Shown one piece after another: positions 45,087 to 56,255 of a stretch of DNA of 64,000 nucleotides. The stretch lies in assembly GCA_023362775.1 (NCBI GenBank), contig JALMGJ010000002.1, positions 106,878,481 through 106,942,480 on the forward strand. The letters run 5' to 3'. The translations under genes and the position numbers were made by a program. Each line of letters opens with the position of its first letter. The stretch's first letter is position 1. The notes under the pieces are model-generated. The model had not been told where the DNA came from. It saw only the letters and a list, made by a program, of their open reading frames with translations, and did no database searches. This DNA comes from Charina bottae (lineage: Eukaryota > Chordata > Lepidosauria > Squamata > Charinaidae).

Positions 45087-45152
45087 TATATAAAGCTACA
45101 GACAATTCCACCTGGATGACTGAGAACCTTCATAGACATAAGGCCATTTAGA

Positions 45153-47058
45153 GAAAATGCTTAGCAAAGTAACATATCTACAGTAACTCCTACCCAAAGA
45201 ACACAACCTTTGTCTAACTCAATAAACCTTTTCCTTAGTAGCACCACCTGATTATGCCATACTTCCACCCTCACCAAGTTCACTAAACAGATGAGATCTA
45301 ATCAATTATTCAGCTGTATTAATCACATGCATACTGTAAACCTAATATAGAGGGGTTGCATCTTTGTTCCTTTTTAGGCTTTTGTTTCATCTGCCTTCTG
45401 TACCACGAATAAACAATTTGTACTTCAGTGAAGAAGTGTGGCAGATCTCTGTTACTAAACTCTAGGGATAAATTTCTCCTACAGTTGCAAAAATCCAACA
45501 TGCTATCATTTCAGCATCATGGCTACAAAAAGGCTTTAAAATACAAGGAAAAAATATGGGTTCGCACCAGGAAAGCTCTCCGTGTAGCAACCACTCACAA
45601 TTTGATTTGATTGTTTGCAAATGATCAGGAGGATGCAGAGAATATGAAATAAAAATATGACAGGGGACATGAGCTACTTTATTTTTGAGTGGAATGTGAA
45701 TGAGGGGTTTTTAGTTGGGTGAGACGGCTCAGGGATGGCATAGACTGAATGTTGCTCTTTGCATTGCCCTCAGTGGAGATTTGCAGTGATTGAATTATGG
45801 TGGTCTCTGCCCATTCTTAATGTTCTGACTTTTGCGGGAGAAGTGAAGATGACCTCAGGTCATCATCTGATTACTTTGATGAAATTGGGGAGTGGAAATT
45901 ATGGGTGGTGTGGAAATATCCTAAAGCAAAATAATTAAAAGAAAGAACTCTCTCAGTGACTCCTATTTTTGTCTACTAATATGAATCTAAGCTTCCCTTT
46001 CATTGAAATATCTAAAAATTGTGTCTTAATTCCTCACCATTGTGAGTCAAATAGTTCAAGGTAGATGACATTTAAAAACAACAACAATTTACTATAGCCT
46101 TTTTAAAAAGCACTTACTTTCTACAGCTGAGAAAATGGCAGTTTCTTTGATTTGTAGCCATAAAATGTACACCCGTTGTTAATGTCACTTCCCACAGACA
46201 CACTGTCAAAATTTACTTTTATCTAAGGGAATTACCCTAAACAATGTTTCTTAATAGGTCTTTATAGAACATTTTCTGCCTCTTTTTTCAGATATGCCTT
46301 ATTACTGATACTGAATTTCAGTGTTTCCCACTGAGAACATTTAAGCTATTCATTATTTCTGAAGATATAGAGGAGAATTTGATTAATTGATTCTGTTTTT
46401 TTATATATTTAAATGTATTAGAAACGTATATGATTATTAAGGACAGTTGGTTGGCAACAGTCTATTTTTTGTTTAAAAAGACGGTAGAATTTCTGTAATT
46501 GATTCCTATGGTTATACAGTATATATTTCCCATGTGGAATCCGTGTTTGATGTCTCAATAAAATTTAAGGGTAGTGCTAAATATAATGAAGGATGTGGCT
46601 CAAATGCTCACACTGAACATTATATAAGCTGGGTCTGTCAGAGCAATAAGGGATTCCATGCCAAGTATAATTGTGTCAGTTATTAGTACCAAGAAGTCAT
46701 CATGGTTACAGTGTGGATGGATGAATTTAACAGAGCTGAATCACTTTTTTTTTGTCCTAAAAGATGAATCTACAACAATACATTCTTCCATCAAAGCCCC
46801 AACACTACTGCAAGTCTACCTATACTTCATCATGGCCCTAGAATAGCCTTTTCTTCTTTGGTTTCATTCCATTTATTGTATAATGTCAACAAGTCTGATT
46901 GTGCTGACTAGGGATTCTAGGTATAGAAGACCAGAACATCTGAAGGACCCCAGTTGGGGAAGAGGAATCTGAGATTCTGTTCATGTGCTTGGCTTACACA
47001 AAAAAAAAATATCTAAGTTTAGCAAATGTAAATATATGTATTTGTGCATAAGCTTAAT

Positions 47059-47060
<2 letters not shown>
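45153..47060. other. No gene recognised
   Basis: 1.9 kb of AT-rich sequence, no supported ORF or repeat family. Confidence 0.5.

Positions 47061-47062
<2 letters not shown>

Positions 47063-47123
<61 letters not shown>
47063..47123. repeat. (AG)n microsatellite
   Basis: About 30 perfect AG units. Confidence 0.95.
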
Positions 47124-47124
<1 letters not shown>

Positions 47125-47257
47125 GTTTTGACAAATGTATGCAGCAGAACCTACTGTATATTATGGAATAGCTTGGCATTTGTATTCAAGGCTGGCCCCT
47201 CTAATTATTATGGTTAAGAGGAAAATTTTGGGGGGTTTATGCTTCTAATTCTTATTA

Positions 47258-47368
47258 TTTAAATTGATTGCTTGATTTTATTGCTGTTATTTTATTTTTA
47301 TATTCCATGCAGAGTCATTGGGATTTGGCAGCATGTAGATTGTCTAAATAAAATAAATAAATACAATT
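47258..47368 (+). repeat. Dispersed-repeat 3' tail
   Basis: The gcagagtcattgggatttgg and cagcatgtagattgtctaa stretches and an aaataaataaata end match the 'CCGCCCAGAGTC...GGCGGCATATAAAT' type tail common in squamates (compare 36065 and 53266). Short and diverged. Confidence 0.45.
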
Positions 47369-47369
47369 G

Positions 47370-48100
47370 AATCCATCATGATCCAATTTCTCTCTTTATG
47401 TCTATAAACTAACATGTGTGTAAAAGTATTCACACTTCTCATGGTTTTCTGAAAGATTATTTATCTGCTTGAACTACAGAATACTGTGTGCATGCTATTA
47501 CTGACACCATTATAGAACTGCCATATGTTATACTCAATAACCAGTTTGGAATATGATTCAAAAAACTGTGTCTTGGCTCTCTTACATTCTTCTGCCATAT
47601 GCAATTAATTGAATGATCAACCTTTGGAGGAGAAAAAAAGGATTTACAGTGCACCTTATTCCAAGACTTCAAGAAGATTGCAATATTAAGCAAGACTCCA
47701 CAAATCTACAAGTTGTCTTTCCTGGTAGCAACAAATAACCTTACCTAAACTATATAATTACATATATAACATATTGCCTCCTTAACCTTATGCTGCTGGT
47801 AACTACTGAGTTTGATAAATTACATACACAGATAGGTACCCATAAGTCTCCTTCTGGACTGATGACTAAAGAAGGACTAATTAAACTGGAAGTTAAAACT
47901 CAGCAGAAGAAAGAAAAATGGCCTTAAGAGCAATCCAAGAGTCTTTTAATGCTCCCTGTCTGTGAATAATCCATTCTATTAAAATCTGTGTCGATCTGCA
48001 TTCCAATCTCAACAATGATTAGCTTTGGAGAGCTCTCACTTAAACACAATTGTTTCCCTTATGGTACCTGTTATGAAAGCAAAAATGTCCCCTACAGTGA
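47370..48100. other. No gene recognised
   Basis: No supported ORF or repeat family in this AT-rich stretch. Confidence 0.5.
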
Positions 48101-48110
48101 CTGTAACAGT

Positions 48111-48507
48111 TTGTTGTTCAGTCGTTTATTCGTGTCCGACTCTTCGTGACCTCATGGGCCATAGCACGCCAGGCCTTCCTGTCCTCCACTGTCTCCTGGA
48201 GTTTACTCAAATTCATGTTCATTACATCGGTGATGCTATCTAACCATCTCATCCTCTGCCGTCCCCTTCTCCTTTTGCCTTCAGTCTTTCCCAGCATCAG
48301 GGTCTTTTCCAGTGAGTCCTCTCTTCGCATTAGGTGGCCAAAGTATTTGAGTTTCAGCTTCAGCATCTGTCCTTCCAATGAGCAGTCAGGGTTGATTTCC
48401 TTTAGGATTGACTGGTTTGACCTCCTTGCAGTCCAAGGGACTCTCAAGAGTCTTCTCCAGCACCACAGTTCGAAATCATCAATTCTTCGGTGCTCAGCCT
48501 TCCTTAC
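48111..48507 (-). mobile_element. Young BovB LINE 3' end
   Basis: Minus-strand 5'-truncated copy with an 8-bp TSD (gtaacagt, 48103-48110 and 48508-48515). The frame is open: AEHRRIDDFELWCWRRLLRV, then DCSLEGQMLKLKLKYFGHLM, then KRRRGRQRMRWLDSITDVMN, then AWRAMAHEVTKSRT. These are the last roughly 130 codons of the RTE protein. It ends in the agtcggacacgaataaacg and actgaacaaca tail. Confidence 0.92.
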
Positions 48508-48515
48508 GTAACAGT

Positions 48516-50805
48516 ACCTTACAATAAACTGAGGCAAACATAGGGAACTCAGCTATTCTTCCCTTTCAACAACTTTGCATTTTCCCTCTTTTTTGCCAGG
48601 AGAGAACTGCATTAATATTAGGAGCAGTAGGCTTGGTACCCTGATGTTGAGCAAGAAAGCGTGTAAGCTATCTGTATCCCAAGGTCTCTCTCAATTTAAA
48701 AAGCTGCTCAAGAGGTCAGAGTTTGCCCAAGGATGCAAAGCTTTTTGTATGGGTGAGATTTGGTGGAGGGGAGACCTTGCTGGAACATGGGTCTGCCTAG
48801 GGCTTACATATATGTGCCGCCAAAGAATCCTAGTTCACAGCAAATAGATACTGAAAGTGCTGCCTCTTTGGTGCCATCTAGTCGTCATCTGGACTCCTGT
48901 TACTTAGATATGTTGGTCCAGGGCTTATTGGGGGTATAAAGGACTATCAGCAGGTTTCCTGTGCCTACTCTAAAAAAAGATTGTTCTGTTTATTTTCTGA
49001 ATAGCTCTGGATGGACTTCAACTTCAGCCTAAATTGTGGCAAGATAGTATATGAGAGATTTGGTGTTCACTATGCTCATGGTCGTATTTGACACCATGTC
49101 TTTATCTTGACTCCAAAATTGACTCTGATAATGAAAACCTAATCTGATTTGGGGATTCCTGAGATCCCTTGGGTTTATTGCTATCACAATTCCATTTTCT
49201 GTTTAGTTTTGTCTTGTCTTAGTTCTGTTGAATTCTATTTAATAAATGATTCTAGTGATTTTGGCTTCAAGTGCTTTATTGATTAAGTGTTTTTCCACCA
49301 ATTTGTTTAATATATATTATGTTTAATATTTGGGGATATACCAAAGCAATTCCCTTTTAAGCCATCTAGTGTTTGGGGCCATATATAGTGTATTAGGGGT
49401 GACCTTCCTGAATTTCACTGGAATGTCTTTTCTGGTTACTGTTTACTGCAAGTTTGGAAGCTGAGCAACATGGTCAGTCAGGCTAGGAAAGTTATAGCCA
49501 GGTAAGGAAAAGAGGATCCAGATGTCTGTGTGCTTTCTTCCTTCTAGTTCTTCCTTCAGCTCTAAGTATGGTAGTGACCATATCAACAACACTATCATCT
49601 CTTTGCAAGACTTTACCATTTTTGACCTTGGTAACATGGAAGGTCCAATGGGCTACCCCAGATGTTGGAGGTAGAATGGATAACAACCAACAGTTAGACA
49701 GAGGTCACTATATGAATTATTCCGATGACACTTTATTTTAGATTCTTTCAGCTCAGTTTTTATAGTCCACTTTTTGGTCCTTTTTAGTTTGCTTTTCAGA
49801 ATCTTATTTTGTCACATATAACTTTGAGTACAGGTAGAAAAGACCACAACACTAGAACACCAGGCTTTTAATCCATATAACTCTTATTTGTCTACATTTT
49901 TTTTGGTCAAGTATCAAAGAGAAAATTAACAAAATACTTTATTTTTTTATTATTTTTTAAAAAAACAACCCTTCCATGTGCAATGGAGAAAGTATCTACA
50001 AATGAATACAATGTAAATCACCTTGCTCAGTAACAAAGCAGGCTCTTGTGTCATAATTTGAATGAGGTCATTTTAAAATATTCCTGTTTCAGTTTTATGT
50101 TATCTCATAATAAGTAGCAATCATCAGTATTCTAATCAAAACAAAATAAGAGGTGAAAATTCAAAGGGTAGAAAGGGGTCTTTTCCCTTTTCTCTTTTAT
50201 TTTTATTTTCTTTCATTTTTTTGCACAGTCGCAAAAGAATTGCTTGCAATAAGCTGAGAGTTGGGTCATGCATCAACACACAGTAATTTGACCTAAAGAT
50301 AATATTCTACATCACACAACAGTCAATTAGTGTTTGTTTGTTTTTCTTGTTGTTGCTGTTGTTGTTTGGGATATGTGCACACAATTTCAAACACACCACT
50401 ACACATAATTAAGAATGACAAATTTAGGTACTTTATAAAGTGCATTAAATACTTGTCTGTTTATGCATATAATGAAACAACTGGGCTAAGTTATGTATAA
50501 AACCTGTGCGCATGCTTAATGGATTGCAGTGTTCAGTTCCAGAGATGGAAACCGAAGAGAATGGGAGGATAAAACCAGAAATTGAGCTGTCTTACTTTGT
50601 TTGACTTTTTATTGCCTACTAAGTAATCAGTGGTAGACTCACCTGGTGACTAAAGAAAGGCAAAGAAAGTGTTTACCACGCATAGGTATTACTGGAACAA
50701 TTCTCCTCAGCCTATATTGTTGTAGAGACAGTTTTTCCTCCACCCCCATCCCAGTCCTGGACAAATCAGTGGATTGAAACAATAGCAGACAATTTGGCTT
50801 TTGTA
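48516..50805. other. No gene recognised
   Basis: 2.3 kb of AT-rich sequence between two opposed BovB ends. No supported ORF. Confidence 0.5.
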
Positions 50806-50811
50806 ACAATT

Positions 50812-51180
50812 GGCATTTGTGCTGGAGAAGACTCTTAAGAGTCCCTTGGACTGCAAGGAGGTCAAATCAGTCAATCCTAAAGGAAATCAACCCTGACTGC
50901 TCATTGGAAGGACAGATACTGAAGCTGAAGCTCAAATACTTTGACCACCTAATGCGAAGAGAGGACTCCATGGAAAAGACCCTGATGCTGGGAAAGGCTG
51001 AAGGGAAAAGGAGAAGGGGATGGCAGAGGATGAGATGGTTAGATAGCATCACCGATGTAATGAACATGAATTTGAGTAAACTCCGGGAGGCAGTGGAGGA
51101 CAGGAAGGCCTGGCGTGCTATGGTCCATGGGGTCACAAAGAGTCAGACATGACTTAATGACTGAACAACAACAACAACAA
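50812..51180 (+). mobile_element. Young BovB LINE 3' end
   Basis: Plus-strand copy, about 95 percent identical by eye to 48111-48507 but in the opposite orientation. The frame is open from the truncated CWRRLLRVPWTARR through RKAWRAMVHGVTKSQT to the TGA, and the tail ends in tgactgaacaacaacaac. Confidence 0.92.
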
Positions 51181-51182
51181 CT

Positions 51183-52235
51183 GAAGTTGACAAAACTGGA
51201 AATGGTGGACAGGAAGCAGGAATGATAACTCCAGAGAAAATGGGTAGAAGAGATGAGTGAAAAAAAAGTAGTCAAGATAATCAAGTACTTTACATTACTC
51301 AATAACTTACCATTACATTAACATTTTGACTGTTTCAATTAAGCCCCTGCTTTTCCAGAACAAAGTCTAACAAAGCACAGAATCTGCTGTCCATAACAAT
51401 CAAAACAGCTATATCTTGTGAAAATGGTAACTTTCTGACAGGACTGCCTCCCTCTGCTGCCTCGTAATGAATGAGCTGGACACCTCCTGACAGCTCAACC
51501 TTAGATAAATATTTCAAACGTATCATGCAAGAGATTCACAGATCAATCCCCACCTCCATGAAACCAGTGGAGCAAAACAGAAGGCCATTTTGAACTGGCG
51601 CAGCAGAGCAGAACACAATGAGAAGTACTTAAAAACATCCTGTGCCTGTTGATGTTTCGGGAAGCTGCTTCAGATAACAGAGGTAATAATTTGGATTCTA
51701 GTTCTCATGCCTCTATAGTGCAATACAAGCTGGCATGGGAGAAAAATGTGTCTCTTGGTATACAATTAACAGTCAACGAATTGGCCACAAAAATATTTTA
51801 AGTTACACTGCAGTCTATTGCATAGAATGTTTTTGATAGCAATGTAGGAATTTAAAAGAAATTCTATTGAACAATAAAAATGTATGAAGCACAAAATTGT
51901 ATGTGTGTAGTGTGTGAGTGTGTGTGTGTGTGTGTTTAGAGGAGAACATGGATATATGAATACAAGCTTTTTATTTTACTTTGCCTCCAAACTTTCTGAG
52001 AAGAAAATTTAACTCAGATCATCTGATGGAAAAGAGTCCTGCTTTTGAAAACTGATTTAAATTGTTTGTTTGTATTCTCATCTATAGGTACCACTACTGA
52101 ATTTGAGTAGAATACACCATGTTCCTATAGAGATGAAACAGGTCCATGGCATTTTCAGCAACTTTAGGAATGCTAGGAGGACTGTAATTTGCTCCTACAA
52201 GGAAGTGACATTATATTGTTTGCACATCGCAAAAG
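51183..52235. other. No gene recognised
   Basis: No supported ORF. A (TG)n run lies at 51908-51936. Confidence 0.5.
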
Positions 52236-52239
52236 AAAC

Positions 52240-53262
52240 AGCATATATATATATGTGAATTTTATTAACTTTAAAGCAAAGATAAAAACTACAAAAAAGC
52301 AGAAAACTACAAAAAGAAAAAAAACTAAAAAGTGTGAAGCACAAAAAAAAAGAATTTTAAAGGTTACATAAAGAGTTGACTTCTGACTTAACCCTAAAAC
52401 CAAGCAATTATTATTATATCTTACAAATCTTAACAAATCATTAAAAAGAAATAAAAACAAGCAAACCTTAAAAACAATCCAATGAATCTTAATCCAAATA
52501 GTTAAAAAAGAATAGAATCATACAAGCCTTAAAAGCAGTCAAAATGAACGTTCTTAAACCTTTACCCCACTTCAAAATATACCAGGGCATATACATATCT
52601 CCATAATACACACAGGGCAATTTTTCATAAAAAAATCAAACAGCCCAACTGCCCCCCTTAGAAACTTAGACTTCTCAGCAGAAAACCTCCCAAAGAGCAA
52701 AGTCTCTTCTTTCCCATAACATTCCACCAGAAAAACAACTGCATTTGTGATTTGTGATTTGGTCTGTGTCTTTAACTCCTTCAGTACCAAAATCTGGTCA
52801 TCATCATCAGGCACAACAAAAACTTAAATTTCGCTGTCGGTAGAAACATCTCCATCTTCACTAGAATCAACTTTTTCCACAACCTCCTCAGCCAGATGAA
52901 ACATTTCAAAGCTGATATTTTCTACAATGTCCCAAATATCTTGCACAATAGCTTGACAGGAATCAGAGAAAATCCGTTTGATCTCACAACAAAGCTCTGA
53001 GAATGCCTGCTTAAAATCCTCCATGTTACAGGCAGTAGAGTATGGCTCCCCCTAGATACTTAACTGGCAAAAGTAAGAGTTAATAGAAGATTTCCGGCAG
53101 TGTTTACAAAAGTAAAGGTGATAAGGGGCAGCTTCTCAAAGAAAGTAGCAACAGAAAACCGATGATTAAAAACAGCAGATTCAACATGTAGGGAAAAATC
53201 AAATTCTTCAAATTCAGTACAAAAATAATAGCAGGGATGCACTTATTTATACTCAGTCCTCC
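52240..53262 (-). mobile_element. Short-ORF retroposon, copy B
   Basis: Minus-strand copy of the element at 53700 (+): 5' leader from 53262 (shared ttatttttgtactgaa, cctacatgttgaatc, acttttgtaaacac blocks), ORF start at 53024, ORF end 52562, then a 3' region with aagattcattggattg, a pyrimidine-rich stretch and a taataaaattcac end, followed by ATATAT. That 3' end resembles the L1 3'UTRs in this window. No TSD was identified. Confidence 0.65.
52562..53024 (-). pseudogene. Short-ORF element protein, copy B (one stop, one frameshift)
   Basis: Frame from ATG 53024 (MEDFKQAFSELCCEIKRIF, then QDIWDIVENISF), an acidic middle region, a TAA at 52824-52826, and the same frame resuming to FLRGAVGLFDFF. 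One extra T near 52637 shifts the frame; in the corrected frame the last residues again read LVYFEVG and stop at 52562-52564, as in copy C. About half of the residues match copy C. Function unknown: no signal peptide or membrane segment is seen, and no family is recognised. Confidence 0.6.
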
Positions 53263-53265
53263 ATA

Positions 53266-53450
53266 ACATTTTATTTATTTATTTATCAAATTTCTCTGCC
53301 GCCCATCTCGTATAAAATGACTCTGGGTGGCTTACAGACAATAAAATGACAGTCATTAAAAACACTACAATATAATCTCAATACATGTATAAATACACAT
53401 AAAAACAGATACCAGTCTAAAAATACAAAAATATAAAATATAAAAATTCA
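53266..53450. repeat. Dispersed repeat with CTGCCGCCCATCTC core
   Basis: tttatttatttatttatcaa, then ctctgccgcccatctcgt and gactctgggtggcttacaga, then an A-rich part. Same kind as 36065-36335. It separates short-ORF copies B and C. Confidence 0.55.
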
Positions 53451-53699
53451 AGATGGGCACAGGATGTTATTCTTTGCACGATTATGGTGCCAGCCACCCC
53501 CATGAATGGCTATCCCCCCTCCCATCCCAAGTGAGGTGTCATAACCATTTTCATGGGGAAACAAGCCAAAACATTCAGCTGGTAAGAGACGCCAGGAGTC
53601 TGGGACATCACTATTTTCCAAGCCGCACTGTAGCCTTAAAGGGACACTAAGACCAGCCACCCCATTTCTAAATCACCCAATTTATATTTCTTTTAAGTA

Positions 53700-54675
53700 C
53701 GCATACCCCAAGAGAGGCTTTCTACAGCAAGTAGAAGCGGCTTCTCTTGGTGCCTATCGTTACATTTGGGATTAATTTTCAAAAAATTCTTTTTAAGTTT
53801 TGGACTTAGTTTTCCCTCCAAATATTAAGGAGGATTGGGAGTAAATAATTTTCTCCCTGTTATTATTTTTGTACTAAATTTTAAGATATTAGCATTTTCC
53901 TACATGTTGAATCGGCTGTTTTGAACCTTCAGTTTTCTGTTTCTACTTTCCCTTGGGAACAGTCTGCTTATTTCAATTTCACTTGTGTAAACACTTTCCA
54001 GAATTCATTCATATCTTCGACTTTCACTGGTTAAGCTCCTAGGGGGCGCCAGAATCTACTGCATGAGGCATGGAGGATTTTAAACAGATTTTCTCTGACT
54101 TCCACCAAGATTTTAAACAGATTCTTTCTTATTCCTACCAAGTTTTTATGCAAGGCATTCAGGACATTGTGGAAAATATGAGGTCTAAAATGTATCATCT
54201 GGTTGGGGATGATGTGGATGAAACTGAGGAATTTAACAGTGACAGAAATGTTTCTTCTAAGAGTGAGATCGGGATTTCTGTTGAAATGCTGGATGAAGAT
54301 TGGATAGTCGAGTTGGAGAAATTTAAGGGAGAGAGAGTGTTGCAAGCCAAAAGTGAAATTGATTTTCTGGTGGAACGCCATGGAAAAGAAGGGGTTATTA
54401 TGTATGGGAGGTCTCCTGAAGAGAAGTCGGAGTTTTTGAGGGGGACAGTTGGGCTGTTCGATTTTTTTAAAGAAAAAGCTCTGTGCACATTGTGGGGATA
54501 TGTAAATACCTTGGTTTATTTTGAAGTGGGATAAGAGTTTAAGAATATTTATCTGGATTGCTTTTAGGGTTTGGCTGATTTCATTTGTCTTTAACGATTT
54601 GGATTAAGATTATTAAGGTATAATAAAAATAATAATAAATGTCTGGTTTTGGATTTAATATCATTAATATTATTA
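53700..54675 (+). mobile_element. Short-ORF retroposon, copy C
   Basis: Leader of about 370 bp, an open 154-codon ORF and about 130 bp of 3' sequence homologous to copy B (atttggattaagatt, aataataataaatg, tggttttgg-type blocks). The leader starts with an imperfect hairpin (ccaagagaggctttctac against gtagaagcggcttctcttgg) at about 53710-53755. The 3' end is lost where a BovB copy begins at about 54680. Confidence 0.65.
54070..54534 (+). CDS. Conserved short ORF of an unrecognised retroposon
   Basis: An open frame of 154 codons from ATG 54070 to TAA 54532-54534. The start is supported because copies A and B have an ATG at the same point, after a shared aggcatggagga-like context. Order: an N-terminal helical segment (MEDFKQIFSDFHQDFKQIL), QDIVENM, an acidic Ser/Glu/Asp-rich middle (about residues 45-80), a KSEIDFLVERHGKEG segment, and the best conserved block EKSEFLRGTVGLFDFF (about 118-133), ending in LVYFEVG. 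There is no RT, endonuclease, coiled coil of ORF1p type, zinc finger, signal peptide or membrane helix that I can see. Conservation of both ends between copies B and C suggests real coding. It could be an ORF1-like protein of a non-autonomous LINE relative. Function unknown. Confidence 0.55.
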   Translation: MEDFKQIFSDFHQDFKQILSYSYQVFMQGIQDIVENMRSKMYHLVGDDVDETEEFNSDRNVSSKSEIGISVEMLDEDWIVELEKFKGERVLQAKSEIDFLVERHGKEGVIMYGRSPEEKSEFLRGTVGLFDFFKEKALCTLWGYVNTLVYFEVG

Positions 54676-54679
54676 AAAC

Positions 54680-55989
54680 TGTGGAGGTGAGGAATAGATT
54701 TAAAGGATTAGATCTGGTAGACAGAGTGCCTGAAGAACTATGGATGGAGGTTCATAACATTGTATAGGAGGCAGCAACTAAAACCATCCCAAAGAAAAAG
54801 AAATGCAAGAAAGCAAAGTGGCTGACTGATGAGGCTTTACAAATAGCTGAGGAAAGAAGGGAAGCAAAAGGCAAGGGAGAAAGGGAAAGATATAAACAAC
54901 TGAATGCAGATTTCCAGAGAATAGCAAGGAGAGTTAAGGTGGCCTTCTTAAATGAACAGTGCAAAGAAATTGAGGAAAACAATAGAATGGGGAAGACTAG
55001 AGATCTCTTCAAGAAAATCGGAGATATCAAGGGAACGTTTTGTGCAAAGATGGGCATGATAAAGGACAAAAAAGACAGGGACCTAACAGAAGCAGAAGAG
55101 ATTAAGAAGAGGTGGCAAGAATACACAGAAGAACTATACAAGAAAGATCTTAATATCCCTGATAAATACGATGGTGTGGTCACTGACCTTGAGCCGGACA
55201 TCCTAGAGAGTGAAGTCAAGTGGGCCTTAGGAAGCATTACTAACAACAAAGCTAGCGGAGAAGACAGTATCCCAGCTGAGCTATTTAAAATCCTAAAAGA
55301 TGATGCTGTTAAAGTGCTGCACTCAATATGCCAACAAATTTGGAAAACTCAACAGTGGCCACAGGATTGGAAAAGGTCAGTTTACGTTCCAATTCCAAAG
55401 AAAGGCAATGCCAAAGAATGTTCAAACTACCGTACAATTGCGCTCATTTCACATGCTAGCAAGGTTATGCTCAAAATCCTACAAGCTAGGCTTCAGCAGT
55501 ATGTGAACCGAGAACTACCAGAAGTGCAAGCTGGGTTTCGAAGAGGCAGAGGAACTAGAGATCAGATTACCAACATTTGCTGGATCATGGAAAAAGCAAG
55601 AGAGTTCCAGAAAAACATCTACTTCTGCTTCATTGACTACGCTAAAGCCTTTGATTGTGTGGATCACAACAAACTGTGGCAAAGTCTTAAAGAGATGGGA
55701 GTACCAGACCACCTTACCTGTCTCCTGAGAAACCTGTATGTGGGACAAGAAGCAACAGTTAGAACCGGACATGGAACAACCGACTGGTTCAAAATTGGGA
55801 AAGGAGTACGACAAGGCTGTATATTATCACCCTGCTTATTTAACTTATATGCAGAGTACATCATGAGAAATGCCGGGCTGGATGAATCACAAGCCGGAGT
55901 TAAGATTGCCGGGAAAAATATCAACAACCTCAGATATGCAGACGATACCACCCTAATGGCAGAAAGTGAAGAGGAACTAAAGAGACTCT
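54680..55989 (+). mobile_element. BovB LINE, 5'-truncated and split by L1
   Basis: Begins inside the linker before the RT, directly after short-ORF copy C, and is cut at 55988/55989 by the poly-T start of the minus-strand L1. The remaining 3' part would lie beyond that L1, outside the window. Confidence 0.88.
54693..55988 (+). pseudogene. BovB/RTE reverse transcriptase (nearly open, truncated)
   Basis: One frame covers RNRFKGLDLVDRVPEELW..., a TAG at about 54762-54764 in place of Gln, and then an uninterrupted stretch from 54765 to the L1 junction. RT motifs: NNKASGEDSIPAELFKIL, VYVPIPKKGNAKECSNYRTI, AGFRRGRGTRDQI, CFIDYAKAFDCVDHNKLW, GVRQGCILSPCLFNLY, LRYADDTTLMAES (catalytic YADD). The endonuclease is missing by truncation, the thumb and C-terminus by the L1 insertion. 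A single nonsense codon in about 430 codons marks it as fairly young. Confidence 0.88.
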
Positions 55990-56255
55990 TTTTTTTTTAA
56001 CAAATTTTATTAGATTTTAATTTTACATAGATAAAAGTTTGAAACAGAAAAGAAAATGGAAATACAAATCAAGAAAAAAGAAAAGATAAAAAAGTGTAGT
56101 AAAGGAAAAAAGAAAAAAAGATAAAGCTGAAACAGAATTTGGTCAACTTCCGATTTGTATCTGGTCATGGTATTTTAAAAAATTTATCTTACATGCTAGG
56201 TCTATATATAATATTAAAGAATATTTCTTGTCTATTACATCAATATATATATATT
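55989..56255 (-). other. L1 3'UTR and poly(A)
   Basis: Minus strand: ORF2 stop, an AT-rich region, a pyrimidine-rich stretch (cttttttcttttt type) and taataaaatttgtt before the poly(A). Same pattern as the L1 at 18 kb. Confidence 0.8.

Larger units (their letters stand above)
44704..45139 (-). mobile_element. Penelope-like element, family 3, short 3' fragment
   Basis: 436-bp insertion with a 13-bp TSD (aaggccatttaga, 44691-44703 and 45140-45152). Coding and ribozyme motifs read on the minus strand. Its two ends match the 83-bp insertion at 580-662. Confidence 0.85.

Noticed and set aside
46604..46630. Short match of actgaacattatataa to the family 3 PLE edge at about 45078
   Set aside because: Only about 17 bp, with no extension on either side, so chance cannot be excluded.
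54195..54488. 97-codon minus-strand frame opposite the short ORF in copy C
   Set aside because: Ser/Thr-rich shadow of the plus-strand ORF. The plus-strand frame is the one whose start and end are conserved in copy B.
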